This document shows positions 1 through 5,109 of a stretch of 5,109 bases of DNA, one piece after another. The stretch spans positions 1 through 5,109 of the forward strand of contig DCVY01000253.1 of assembly GCA_002327945.1 (NCBI GenBank), written 5' to 3'. The notes below the pieces were generated by a model. The model worked only from the letters and a program-made list of their open reading frames with translations. It searched no databases and was not told the DNA's origin. Position numbers and translations under genes: made by a program. The DNA is from Acidovorax delafieldii. Lineage in GTDB: Bacteria; Pseudomonadota; Gammaproteobacteria; Burkholderiales; Burkholderiaceae_C. The number at the start of each line of letters is the position of its first letter. Position 1 is the stretch's first letter.

Positions 1-24
1 TGCACCATGAACGTTAGGTTCAAA

Positions 25-819
25 TCATGGTGTCGTGGTAACCCGGCTTGCGTTCGGCTGGGTCACTACGTCCGCGCCCTGAAAACTCCCGCGCCGGCTG
101 GTTACCACCAGCGTATCGCGGTAACCGCCGGGCAGCGTGGGCTGAATGGGCGTAGTCTCGTGGATCATGCGGGCGTCGTCCAGCAGCATCAGCGACCAGG
201 GCGCACTCAGGGTAAAGCGCTGCCCCCCCGGGCCCGAGGCTTCGAACACGCGCGTTTCGCCGCCCTTTACGCCCTCGCGTGCCACCAGGAACACCGCCAC
301 CAGATCCACGCCGTCGCGGTGCGCGCCCTCTGGCGTGGGGCGGCCAATGCCATCCGCAGTGTCGATGCGAAACTGGTGCGCCTCCACAAACCAGCGCACG
401 GGCGCATCGGGGCCGGCAAACACCGCGTCGGACAAGGCAGCCAGCGCCGCCAGCAACTGGGTCCACACCGGCTGCGCCACTGTTTCGGCCCTCATGGGTG
501 CAAACCAGCGCTCCATGCCGCCATGCAGCGCGTTGTATTCCAGCGGCTGCCAGTGCGCCCGGTGCGGCACCTGCACCATGTCGCCGTGCATCACTTCAAA
601 GCAGGCATGGCGGCGGCGGCGGTAGCGGCCACCGTCCTTGAGGAAATCATCGGGGGGCAACGTCGCCCAGTCGGCAGCAAGCGCCTGCAGGTCTTGCAGC
701 GGGCAACCAGACCAAGCCGCCACGTCGGGGGGCGAGAGCACGGCATAGCCGACCTTGCGCAGCTGATCGGCCACGCGATCGGGAGGGGTGAAAGGAGGAG
801 GAAAAGTGACTTCGGCCAT
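25..819 (-). CDS. 2OG-Fe(II) dioxygenase family protein (2OG-Fe_Oxy_2 type)
   Basis: Predicted 264-residue cytosolic oxygenase using Fe(II) and 2-oxoglutarate; the substrate cannot be read from the sequence. The C-terminal half has the metal and cosubstrate signature. PEGAHRDGVD supplies His167 and Asp169 (the HxD pair), followed by VKGGETRVF. The distal His220 lies in MIHETTPI, and GGYRDTLVVT supplies Arg234, the expected 2-oxoglutarate salt-bridge residue. This pattern (PEG-H-DG, GGE, H-TPI, GYRD-L) matches my memory of the PF10014 family, which includes amino-acid hydroxylases such as Bacillus isoleucine dioxygenase. All three metal ligands are present, so the enzyme looks active. The N-terminal 60 residues are less conserved, and YRRRRHACFE (about 66-75) is a basic patch. 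The ATG start has no strong Shine-Dalgarno sequence, so a slightly different start is possible. The gene lies 64 bp downstream of the secreted-protein gene on the same strand; cotranscription is possible but not shown. Confidence 0.88.
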   Translation of the reverse strand: MAEVTFPPPFTPPDRVADQLRKVGYAVLSPPDVAAWSGCPLQDLQALAADWATLPPDDFLKDGGRYRRRRHACFEVMHGDMVQVPHRAHWQPLEYNALHGGMERWFAPMRAETVAQPVWTQLLAALAALSDAVFAGPDAPVRWFVEAHQFRIDTADGIGRPTPEGAHRDGVDLVAVFLVAREGVKGGETRVFEASGPGGQRFTLSAPWSLMLLDDARMIHETTPIQPTLPGGYRDTLVVTSRRGSFQGADVVTQPNASRVTTTP

Positions 820-883
820 GGGTCAGAGCTTAACCACCGAATCCGCGGCAACACACCCGCAGGCCCCAGCACCCACCGGCAGA

Positions 884-1387
884 TCAGTCGCGGTTACCGT
901 GGCCCTTGCCACGGCCTTCACCACGCCCCTCGCCACGGTCACCACGGTCGTGCTTGCCACCGCCCCGCTGGCCCTCATCCCAGCGGCGGTCATCGCGACG
1001 ATCATCCCGGTGGTCATCCCGACCGCCGTAGCCGGACCGGCTGTCGTAAGACGGCCCGCGAACCGGCTCTTTCACAAAATACACCGGCTGGCCGCAGGCG
1101 TTGTAGCGGGAGCAGTGCTTGCCCCAGTTCTTGGCATGCCCCGGCGGCACATACAGGTAAATCGGGGAGCGCTGCACCATCACGGCAGGCCGGTGGATGA
1201 TGACGGGTTGCGCATAGATCAGTGGTGGCGGAGGCGCATTGCCGATGTCGATGCGCCCATACACACCCGGAGCCAGCTGCCCTCCCACGGTGGCATTGAC
1301 ATAGGCCTGGGCTTGGGCACCCGCAGCGGCAACCAGCAGCAGCGCAGTGGCAACCCCGGACATCAGTTGGCGAAAGTTGAGGCTCAT
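884..1387 (-). CDS. secreted/periplasmic protein with charged low-complexity C-terminal tail
   Basis: A 167-residue exported protein of unknown function. Residues 1-28 form a Sec signal peptide: Arg6, a hydrophobic core GVATALLLVAAAG, and AQA sites for cleavage after residue 26 or 28. The mature core (about 29-110) includes a proline-rich stretch (APPPPLIYAQP) and the segment YVPPGHAKNWGKHC followed by YNACGQPVYFV. Cys92 and Cys98 could form a disulfide. From memory, the PPGHAKNW-HC-YNAC-PVYFV block is conserved in hypothetical proteins of Burkholderiales; no role is known to me. Residues 121-167 are low complexity: four RDDH/RDDR/RWDE tetrapeptides, then RGEG/RGKG/HGNR repeats. Together they make a hydrophilic, probably disordered tail with many Arg, Asp, Gly and His. 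An RcnB-like metal protein was considered because of the RDDR repeats, but the RcnB C-terminal domain is absent. The gene is divergent from the PilZ gene and upstream of the dioxygenase gene. Confidence 0.8.
   Translation of the reverse strand: MSLNFRQLMSGVATALLLVAAAGAQAQAYVNATVGGQLAPGVYGRIDIGNAPPPPLIYAQPVIIHRPAVMVQRSPIYLYVPPGHAKNWGKHCSRYNACGQPVYFVKEPVRGPSYDSRSGYGGRDDHRDDRRDDRRWDEGQRGGGKHDRGDRGEGRGEGRGKGHGNRD
974..1021 (-). repeat. 12-bp imperfect tandem repeat, four copies, inside the secreted-protein gene
   Basis: On the minus strand four successive 12-nt units (CGGGATGACCAC, CGGGATGATCGT, CGCGATGACCGC, CGCTGGGATGAG) encode RDDH, RDDR, RDDR and RWDE. The copies differ mostly at third positions, which suggests an old expansion kept under coding constraint. 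A second degenerate 12-nt-period stretch follows at about 887-946, encoding RGEG, RGEG, RGKG and HGNR. Confidence 0.7.
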
Positions 1388-1646
1388 TGTTTAGTCTTTA
1401 TGGATCGGGGAACGCTCTGGTTGTAACAAGATTGGGGCTGATCTTCGCCAAATAGCGCGCCGAAAATGTAAGCAAAATGGGCGATGGGGATGCAATATTT
1501 TGTCAAAAACTGCTTTACCCCTTAATTCACGACAGCCTCAAGCTATGCTTTCCGAAGCAGCGTGCCAAGTGTATTTTTTGCAACAACGAGCCCCCGCCAG
1601 GGCTTGCAGTAGCATGGCCCATCCCCTCTGGGGCCAGGAGACCACG
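1388..1646. promoter_or_regulatory. divergent intergenic region between secreted-protein and PilZ genes
   Basis: This 259-bp gap must carry promoters for both flanking genes and is more AT-rich than its surroundings. Visible elements are a perfect TTGT-A-ACAA palindrome at 1421-1429, 34 bp before the secreted-protein start, and a good -35-like TTGTCA at 1500-1505 on the plus strand. The best -10 at normal spacing (TTAATT at 1522-1527) matches only 3 of 6 consensus bases, so the PilZ promoter is not firmly placed. A better -10-like TATGCT (1544-1549) lacks a matching -35. No RNA gene or strong hairpin was seen. The reading frame open from 1500 upstream of the PilZ start is probably untranslated leader. 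Confidence 0.35.
1636..1640 (+). promoter_or_regulatory. Shine-Dalgarno AGGAG fixing the PilZ start
   Basis: AGGAG sits six bases before the ATG at 1647. The frame is open back to 1500 with an alternative GTG/TTG/ATG-type start, but the PilZ domain begins immediately after 1647 and only this ATG has a strong ribosome binding site. Confidence 0.75.
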
Positions 1647-2030
1647 ATGCCCTACGAACGCCGCCACTTCGTCCGTGTCATTTTTGATGCGCCGGCCCTG
1701 CTCGCCACCCCTACCGATACGTCCAGTGTGCATGTGCACGACCTGTCGCTCAAGGGCGCACTCATCACGGCACCCGCCCGGGTGCACCTGCAGCCCGGCA
1801 TGCTGTGCCAGCTCACCCTGCCACTCACCGAAACCGGCAACCACATTGCCATGTCTACCGAAGTGGCCCATGTGGAAGGCCTGCACATCGGACTGTTGTG
1901 CCGGGGAATTGACCTTGACAGCGTGACCCATCTGCGCCGCCTGATCGAGCTGCAGCTCGGTGACCCGGCCCTGCTTGAGCGCGACCTGGCCGAGCTGACA
2001 GCATCGGCCTCACCACCGCCGGCGCAATGA
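1647..2030 (+). CDS. single-domain PilZ protein (probable c-di-GMP receptor)
   Basis: A 127-residue cytosolic protein consisting of one PilZ domain, a cyclic-di-GMP-binding fold. Both ligand motifs are present: RxxxR as R6-H-F-V-R10 in YERRHFVRV, and DxSxxG as D32-L-S-L-K-G37 in VHDLSLKGALI. The downstream beta-barrel follows (GMLCQLTLPL, then HIAMSTEVAHVEG and HIGLLCRGIDLDS). The C-terminal helix THLRRLIELQLGDPALLERDLAEL is, from memory, typical of short PilZ proteins of beta- and gamma-proteobacteria. With intact motifs it is expected to bind c-di-GMP; the downstream target (motility, adhesion, or a partner protein) cannot be inferred. The start is set by AGGAG six bases before the ATG. The stop is followed within about 120 bp by the remains of a response-regulator gene, so the two may once have formed a signalling pair. 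Confidence 0.9.
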   Translation: MPYERRHFVRVIFDAPALLATPTDTSSVHVHDLSLKGALITAPARVHLQPGMLCQLTLPLTETGNHIAMSTEVAHVEGLHIGLLCRGIDLDSVTHLRRLIELQLGDPALLERDLAELTASASPPPAQ

Positions 2031-2048
2031 GTGCGCGCCCCACCATGG

Positions 2049-2078
2049 AAGGCGACGCCCCGCTGGGACGGGCGCCTT
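2049..2078 (+). terminator. weak hairpin after the PilZ gene
   Basis: AAGG (2049-2052) and CGCCC (2056-2060) pair with GGGCG (2070-2074) and CCTT (2075-2078) across a nine-base loop, with a three-base bulge on the left arm. It lies 19 bp after the PilZ stop. There is no T-run behind it, so intrinsic termination would be poor; it may only mark the mRNA end or be chance in GC-rich sequence. Confidence 0.25.
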
Positions 2079-2151
2079 GAGCGCGCCTCCACAGCCACTT
2101 GTGCTCTCTTGCCCTGCATCCGCGCGTGCCAGAACACCCGCCTTAAAAACC

Positions 2152-2240
2152 ACGAATACCCTTTTATCCGTCGCCAAAGAACCGTTGCACAAGCCGTCCG
2201 TCCTGATTGTGGACGACGCCCCCAGAACATCACCTTGCCA
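2152..2240 (+). pseudogene. response-regulator N-terminal remnant, frameshifted and truncated
   Basis: In the frame of 2152 the translation reads TNTLLSVAKEP, then LHKPSVLIVDDAP. KPSVLIVDD is the first beta-strand and acidic pair of a receiver (REC) domain. After the C5 run at 2219-2223 the similarity moves by one base: the frame of 2223 reads QNITLP. One extra C would give a continuous VLIVDDAPQNITL, a normal REC start in which the two Asp are the metal-binding pair. Similarity ends at about 2240, and TAA at 2259-2261 closes the second frame. The phosphoacceptor Asp, the rest of REC and any output domain are missing. The original start is uncertain: no ATG is in frame. ACG at 2152 followed by AATACC may be a decayed ATG, and TTG at 2185 is the other option. 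A functional peptide is very unlikely. Confidence 0.6.
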
Positions 2241-2467
2241 ACCCGGATATTTCACCCATAAGAGTCGGCAGCCCGGCCCGAAGGCGCATTGTCATGGGTA
2301 TTTGATGCCAAACACAACATGGGACAGCCCATGCCCAACTGTACCGAAGAAGCTGAGACAAAGAAGATTGAACCGCGATGGGCATGCGGACCCGCTGAAC
2401 GATTGGCATCCAACAGCCCGCAAGCGCTCATCCTGAAAGCGCGAACAGCTCCCCAACAATGAGCAGA
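2241..2467. other. unassigned region between response-regulator remnant and ptsI
   Basis: No reading frame here has protein-like composition or a recognisable domain. The stretch opens with CCCGGATATTTCACCC (2242-2257), exactly where the response-regulator similarity ends. It also holds a hairpin at 2318-2333, an 8-bp inverted pair GATGCCAA (2304-2311) / TTGGCATC (2403-2410), and a weak 5-bp stem at 2424-2442. Composition is less GC-rich than the genes. It looks like decayed or rearranged DNA plus the 3' untranslated region of the pts operon. Confidence 0.5.
2318..2333 (-). terminator. candidate terminator of the pts operon
   Basis: On the minus strand CATGGG-CTGT-CCCATG forms a 6-bp stem with a tetraloop, extendable by two G-T pairs, and is followed by TTGTGTTT. 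It lies about 135 bp after the ptsI stop in the direction of pts transcription. The stem is short and the T tract is interrupted, so efficiency is uncertain. Being a near-palindrome, it could also be a protein-binding site. Confidence 0.35.
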
Positions 2468-4225
2468 TCAGATCATCAGTAACCCGGCTGGCTGGTCGTC
2501 CCGGGTGAGCACCTGTTGCGCCCATGGGGCCAGCTTGCGGGTGTCGGCCCGCAGGATCTCCTGCTTCACGGCCAGGATTTGCGCCGGATGCATCGAAAAA
2601 CTGCGCAACCCCAGCCCCAGCAGCAGGCGCGTCATCGTCAAATCGCCCGCGGTTTCGCCGCACACGGACACGCTCTTGCCTTGCGCCCGGCCCTCGGCGA
2701 TCACGTCGGCCACCATGCGCAACACGGCAGGGTGCCACGGGTCATACAGGTGGGCCACGGCTTCGTCAGCCCGGTCAATGGCCAGGGTGTACTGGATGAG
2801 GTCGTTGGTGCCGATGGACAGGAAATCGAAATACCGCAGGAAACTGCGCACCATCAACGCAGCCGCAGGCACCTCGATCATGGCGCCAAGCTCGATCGGT
2901 CCATAAGGCACACCGCGCTCATCCAGCTCGGTCCGCGCCAGTTCGACCTGGGCCAGCGTCTGCTCGATTTCGTGCAGATGCGCCAGCATCGGGAACAGCA
3001 GCTTGACCTTGCCGTAGGCCGCTGCGCGCAGCACGGCGCGCAACTGGTTGCGGAACATCGACGGATCGGCCAGGCTCCAGCGGATGGCGCGCAAGCCCAG
3101 CGCCGGGTTCAGGTGCGTGTCCTTGAAGCCCTTGTTCAGCGGCTTGTCGGCGCCCACGTCGATGGTGCGGATGGTGACCGGCAGGCCCTGCATGCCGTCA
3201 ATCGCCTCGCAGTACGCCTGGTATTGCTCGTCTTCGCCGGGCAGGTTGCCGTTTTTGCCCATGAACAGGAATTCGCTGCGGAACAGGCCCACGCCCACAG
3301 CGCCCGCGCGCACGGCGGCCGCTGCATCGCCGGGCTGCTCGATGTTGGCCAGCAGTTCCACCTTGTGGCCGTCGAGCGTGACCGCAGGCGTGTGGCGCAG
3401 GCGCGCGAGGCGCTCGCGCTCCAGATCAATCTGCCGCTGGCGAAAACCGTATTCGGCCAGGATGATGGGCGAGGGGTCGACGATCATCACCCCGGCATCG
3501 CCATCGATGATGACCCAGTCGTCCTGGCGCACCAGCTGACTGGCGGAGCGCGCCCCCACCACGGCGGGGATGTCCATGCTGCGCGCCACGATGGCGGTGT
3601 GCGAGGTCTTGCCGCCCACATCGGTGACGAAGCCGGCGAACACGCTCTGCTTGAACTGCAGCATGTCGGCCGGGGACAGGTCATGCGCCACCAGCACCAG
3701 GGGCACATCCACCGTGTCATCGAGCAGCAGATCCTGCTGGGTCTTGCGGCGCGGGCTGCTGGCAGGCGGCGCCACGGGGCTGGCCACGCCCTTCATGTAG
3801 CGCAGGATGCGCTCGACCACCTGCTCCAAGTCGGCCTTGCGCTCGCGCAGGTATTCGTCTTCCATCTCGTCAAACTGGCGCGCGATCAGTTCGAACTGCG
3901 TGGTCAGTGCCCACTCGGCGTTGTACAGGCGCTCGGAGATCCAGTGCTTGACCCCCCCGGTGAGCATCTCGTCTTGCAGCAGCATGAGGTGCACATCCAG
4001 CAGCGCGGTCAGCTCGGGCGGCGCATCGGGCGGCATGTCGGCCTGCAGGCGCTGCAACTCCTCAGCCACCGCGTTGCGCCCCTGGCGCACCCGTTCGACT
4101 TCCGCCACCACCTGCTCGGGCTGGATGAAATAGTGCGCCACATCCACGCGGCTTGAAGCCACCAGCACGGCCCGCCCGATGGCGATGCCCCGGGCAACCG
4201 CAAAACCGTGGACGGAAAACGTCAT
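2468..4225 (-). CDS. ptsI: phosphoenolpyruvate-protein phosphotransferase (PTS enzyme I)
   Basis: Enzyme I, 585 residues, cytosolic. It autophosphorylates from PEP and passes the phosphate to HPr. All expected blocks are present: an N-terminal HPr-binding helical region (about 30-145); the swivelling phosphohistidine domain with GGKTSHTAIVARS and catalytic His209; and the C-terminal PEP-binding barrel. The barrel carries GLFRSEFLF (Arg316), TIRTIDVGADK (351-361), GAMIEVPAAAL (Glu451), SIGTNDLIQYT (Asn474, Asp475) and VCGETAGD with the catalytic Cys522. The active His is about 20 positions later than E. coli His189. Part of this offset is a proline/serine-rich insertion around residues 148-163 (SPVAPPASSPRRK) between the two N-terminal subdomains. 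AAGGAG (plus-strand 4231-4236) lies five bases before the ATG. It is the last gene of the EIIA-HPr-EI operon. I see no broken motif and expect a working enzyme. Confidence 0.97.
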   Translation of the reverse strand: MTFSVHGFAVARGIAIGRAVLVASSRVDVAHYFIQPEQVVAEVERVRQGRNAVAEELQRLQADMPPDAPPELTALLDVHLMLLQDEMLTGGVKHWISERLYNAEWALTTQFELIARQFDEMEDEYLRERKADLEQVVERILRYMKGVASPVAPPASSPRRKTQQDLLLDDTVDVPLVLVAHDLSPADMLQFKQSVFAGFVTDVGGKTSHTAIVARSMDIPAVVGARSASQLVRQDDWVIIDGDAGVMIVDPSPIILAEYGFRQRQIDLERERLARLRHTPAVTLDGHKVELLANIEQPGDAAAAVRAGAVGVGLFRSEFLFMGKNGNLPGEDEQYQAYCEAIDGMQGLPVTIRTIDVGADKPLNKGFKDTHLNPALGLRAIRWSLADPSMFRNQLRAVLRAAAYGKVKLLFPMLAHLHEIEQTLAQVELARTELDERGVPYGPIELGAMIEVPAAALMVRSFLRYFDFLSIGTNDLIQYTLAIDRADEAVAHLYDPWHPAVLRMVADVIAEGRAQGKSVSVCGETAGDLTMTRLLLGLGLRSFSMHPAQILAVKQEILRADTRKLAPWAQQVLTRDDQPAGLLMI

Positions 4226-4324
4226 CGAAGCTCCTTTTCTGGCAACTGTTCTACCACCTCATCAGCCCACACCCCCCCCCGATGGGTCAATACACCATGC
4301 GATAGGCGCGCACGGCGACCACCG
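4226..4324 (-). promoter_or_regulatory. ptsH-ptsI intergenic region with a G9 tract
   Basis: This gap is unusually long for these two genes, which are often nearly adjacent. On the minus strand it contains nine consecutive G (plus-strand C at 4272-4280). Just before them is a -35-like TTGACC (plus-strand 4285-4290), but no good -10 lies at 16-18 bp, so a separate ptsI promoter is not established. The ptsI ribosome binding site AAGGAG (4231-4236) lies at the downstream end. No stable hairpin was seen. Confidence 0.4.
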
Positions 4325-4594
4325 TCACTCGCCTTCACCGAACTTGTCGGCAATCAGCGCAAGCAGCGCATCCATGGCCTCCTGCTCGCGCTCGCCAATG
4401 GTCTCGATTTCAACCTCGGTGCCCATGCCTGCGGCCAGCATCATCACACCCATGATGCTCTTGGCGTTGATGCGGCGATTGCCCCGGCTCATGAAAACAT
4501 CGCAGGGGAAGCTGCCCGCCAGCTTGGTCAGCTTGGCCGACGCCCGGGCGTGCAGCCCCAATCTATTGTTGATGGTCGTAAGGGTCTTGATCAT
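4325..4594 (-). CDS. ptsH: phosphocarrier protein HPr
   Basis: HPr, 89 residues, the normal family length. It receives phosphate from enzyme I on His15, in NRLGLHARASAKL, and hands it to EIIA. The second signature INAKSIMGVMML carries Ser46, the position phosphorylated by HPr kinase/phosphatase in organisms that have HprK; no kinase gene is in this window. Both sites are intact. The start MIKTLTTINNRLG places His15 and Ser46 at canonical numbers, so a longer version starting at 4630 is rejected. The start codon lies inside the end of the EIIA gene (32-bp overlap). Only a weak GACGAAG-like sequence precedes it, which suggests translational coupling to EIIA. The C-terminus ends ADKFGEGE. Confidence 0.97.
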   Translation of the reverse strand: MIKTLTTINNRLGLHARASAKLTKLAGSFPCDVFMSRGNRRINAKSIMGVMMLAAGMGTEVEIETIGEREQEAMDALLALIADKFGEGE

Positions 4595-5012
4595 GGGAAC
4601 TTCGTCGAGTCTGATTCTGCGGCGCCGCAATGGCTACCTGCATTACACCCTGGGTACCGCCCACGACAGCGCGGGAGACCACGGCATCCAGGGGCTCCGC
4701 CCGGTAGCTCACGGCGCGCAGCAGCATGGGCAGATTCACCCCCGCCACGAGGCGCGAGCCGACGCCGTCCACCAGACGCTGGGCGATATTGCAGGGCGTG
4801 GCGCCAAACAGGTCGGTCAGCACCAGCGTGGAATGGGTGCCCAGTTGCTCCAGCAAGCAGCGCGCCTGCGCCAGACTGTCTTCAGGGGCCGCGTTGGGCT
4901 GCACGTCCATTGCCGCCACGCGATCGCCACAGTCGGCAAACACGTGCAGTGCACATTCGCGCAAGGCATGGGCCAGCGGGGCGTGGGCAATGATGAGAAT
5001 GCTGGTGCTCAT
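4563..5012 (-). CDS. PTS EIIA component, mannose (EIIA-Man) family
   Basis: A 149-residue cytosolic EIIA domain of the mannose/fructose/sorbose family (ManX-like). It begins MSTSILIIAHAPLAHAL, where His10 is the phosphorylation site accepting phosphate from HPr. LVLTDLFGATPCNIA (63-77) is the conserved TDLFGGSPxN block, with Asp67 close to the active His. GVNLPMLLRA (91-100) is the third family motif. There is no fused EIIB domain. The hydrophilic end (NQTRRSSHDQDPYDHQQ) is largely the other-frame reading of the ptsH leader and start, so it may be unimportant. From memory, in beta-proteobacteria this EIIA-HPr-EI trio occurs without an EIIB/EIIC permease and acts in regulation; in Ralstonia eutropha ptsH/ptsI mutants are altered in polyhydroxybutyrate turnover. 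No strong ribosome binding site precedes the ATG. The 97 bp upstream show no convincing promoter and may include the tail or leader of a neighbouring gene outside the window. Confidence 0.93.
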   Translation of the reverse strand: MSTSILIIAHAPLAHALRECALHVFADCGDRVAAMDVQPNAAPEDSLAQARCLLEQLGTHSTLVLTDLFGATPCNIAQRLVDGVGSRLVAGVNLPMLLRAVSYRAEPLDAVVSRAVVGGTQGVMQVAIAAPQNQTRRSSHDQDPYDHQQ

Positions 5013-5109
5013 GGTGTGATGGTTTGCCTTGCATTATGGCGGCCCGCAACGATGCCACCACCATCACGCCGATAACGGTGCGCGGCTGCAACAGGCTCAT
5101 TGAACCTAG

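Noticed and set aside
7..1200. 397-codon plus-strand frame opposite the dioxygenase and secreted-protein genes
   Set aside because: Spans two real minus-strand genes and their gap; biased Arg/His/Gly composition and no domain.
788..1426. Plus-strand frame with a long hydrophobic stretch resembling membrane segments (about 890-1040)
   Set aside because: The hydrophobicity is the antisense reading of the Arg/Asp/Gly repeat codons of the secreted protein; no independent gene support.
1500..1646. 49-residue N-terminal extension of the PilZ protein
   Set aside because: Not part of the PilZ fold; a strong AGGAG stands before the ATG at 1647 and the domain starts right there.
2077..2436. 119-codon plus-strand frame as a real short protein
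   Set aside because: Only the LIVDDAP part is protein-like; the frame departs from receiver similarity after the C-run and continues as unstructured sequence, so it is treated as a pseudogene.
2516..4156. Long open frame (546 codons) on the plus strand opposite ptsI
   Set aside because: Antisense to an intact ptsI with all motifs. It is His/Gln/Arg-rich with no recognisable domain, a typical GC-rich shadow frame.
4595..4630. 12-residue N-terminal extension of HPr
   Set aside because: It would displace the canonical His15 and Ser46 numbering and lies within the EIIA coding region.
4179..5075. 298-codon plus-strand frame opposite ptsH and EIIA
   Set aside because: Antisense shadow across three features; both underlying genes are unambiguous.
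4882..5100. 72-codon minus-strand frame with a His-rich HHEHQHSHH segment
   Set aside because: The His-rich part is the out-of-frame reading of the EIIA start region; no domain or ribosome binding site.
1..5109. CRISPR array, tRNA, rRNA or phage defence system
   Set aside because: No spaced direct repeats, no tRNA cloverleaf or rRNA-like sequence, and no nuclease, toxin or reverse-transcriptase-like frame was seen.

Overview
The window is GC-rich DNA from a beta-proteobacterium, most likely a member of the Comamonadaceae (Acidovorax-like). This placement is an inference. It rests on the EIIA(Man)-HPr-EI gene trio without a PTS permease, on a short PilZ protein, and on a secreted protein with a PPGHAKNW...HC...YNAC segment that I recall from Burkholderiales.

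Layout. Positions 25-1387 hold two minus-strand genes. One is a 2-oxoglutarate/Fe(II) dioxygenase of the 2OG-Fe_Oxy_2 type with unknown substrate. Upstream of it is a small secreted protein with a charged Arg/Asp/Gly tail. A 259-bp gap (1388-1646) separates these from a divergent plus-strand gene for a single-domain PilZ protein (1647-2030), a probable c-di-GMP receptor. Positions 2031-2467 lack an intact gene. They contain the broken N-terminus of a response regulator (frameshifted and cut off after about 30 codons), an AT-richer motif exactly where the homology stops, and a hairpin that could terminate the converging pts transcript.

Positions 2468-5012 are a minus-strand operon read in the order EIIA(Man)-like, ptsH (HPr), ptsI (enzyme I). 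The EIIA and ptsH genes overlap by 32 bp. ptsH and ptsI are separated by 98 bp that include a run of nine G (minus strand). Enzyme I takes phosphate from PEP and passes it to HPr His15 and then to EIIA His10. No EIIB or EIIC is present, so in this window the chain looks like a regulatory phosphorelay rather than a sugar importer. Positions 5013-5109 contain no gene I can support.

Most of the window is ordinary chromosomal content. The most unusual part is the decayed region between the PilZ gene and ptsI. I found no convincing novel multi-gene system, CRISPR array, tRNA or rRNA.
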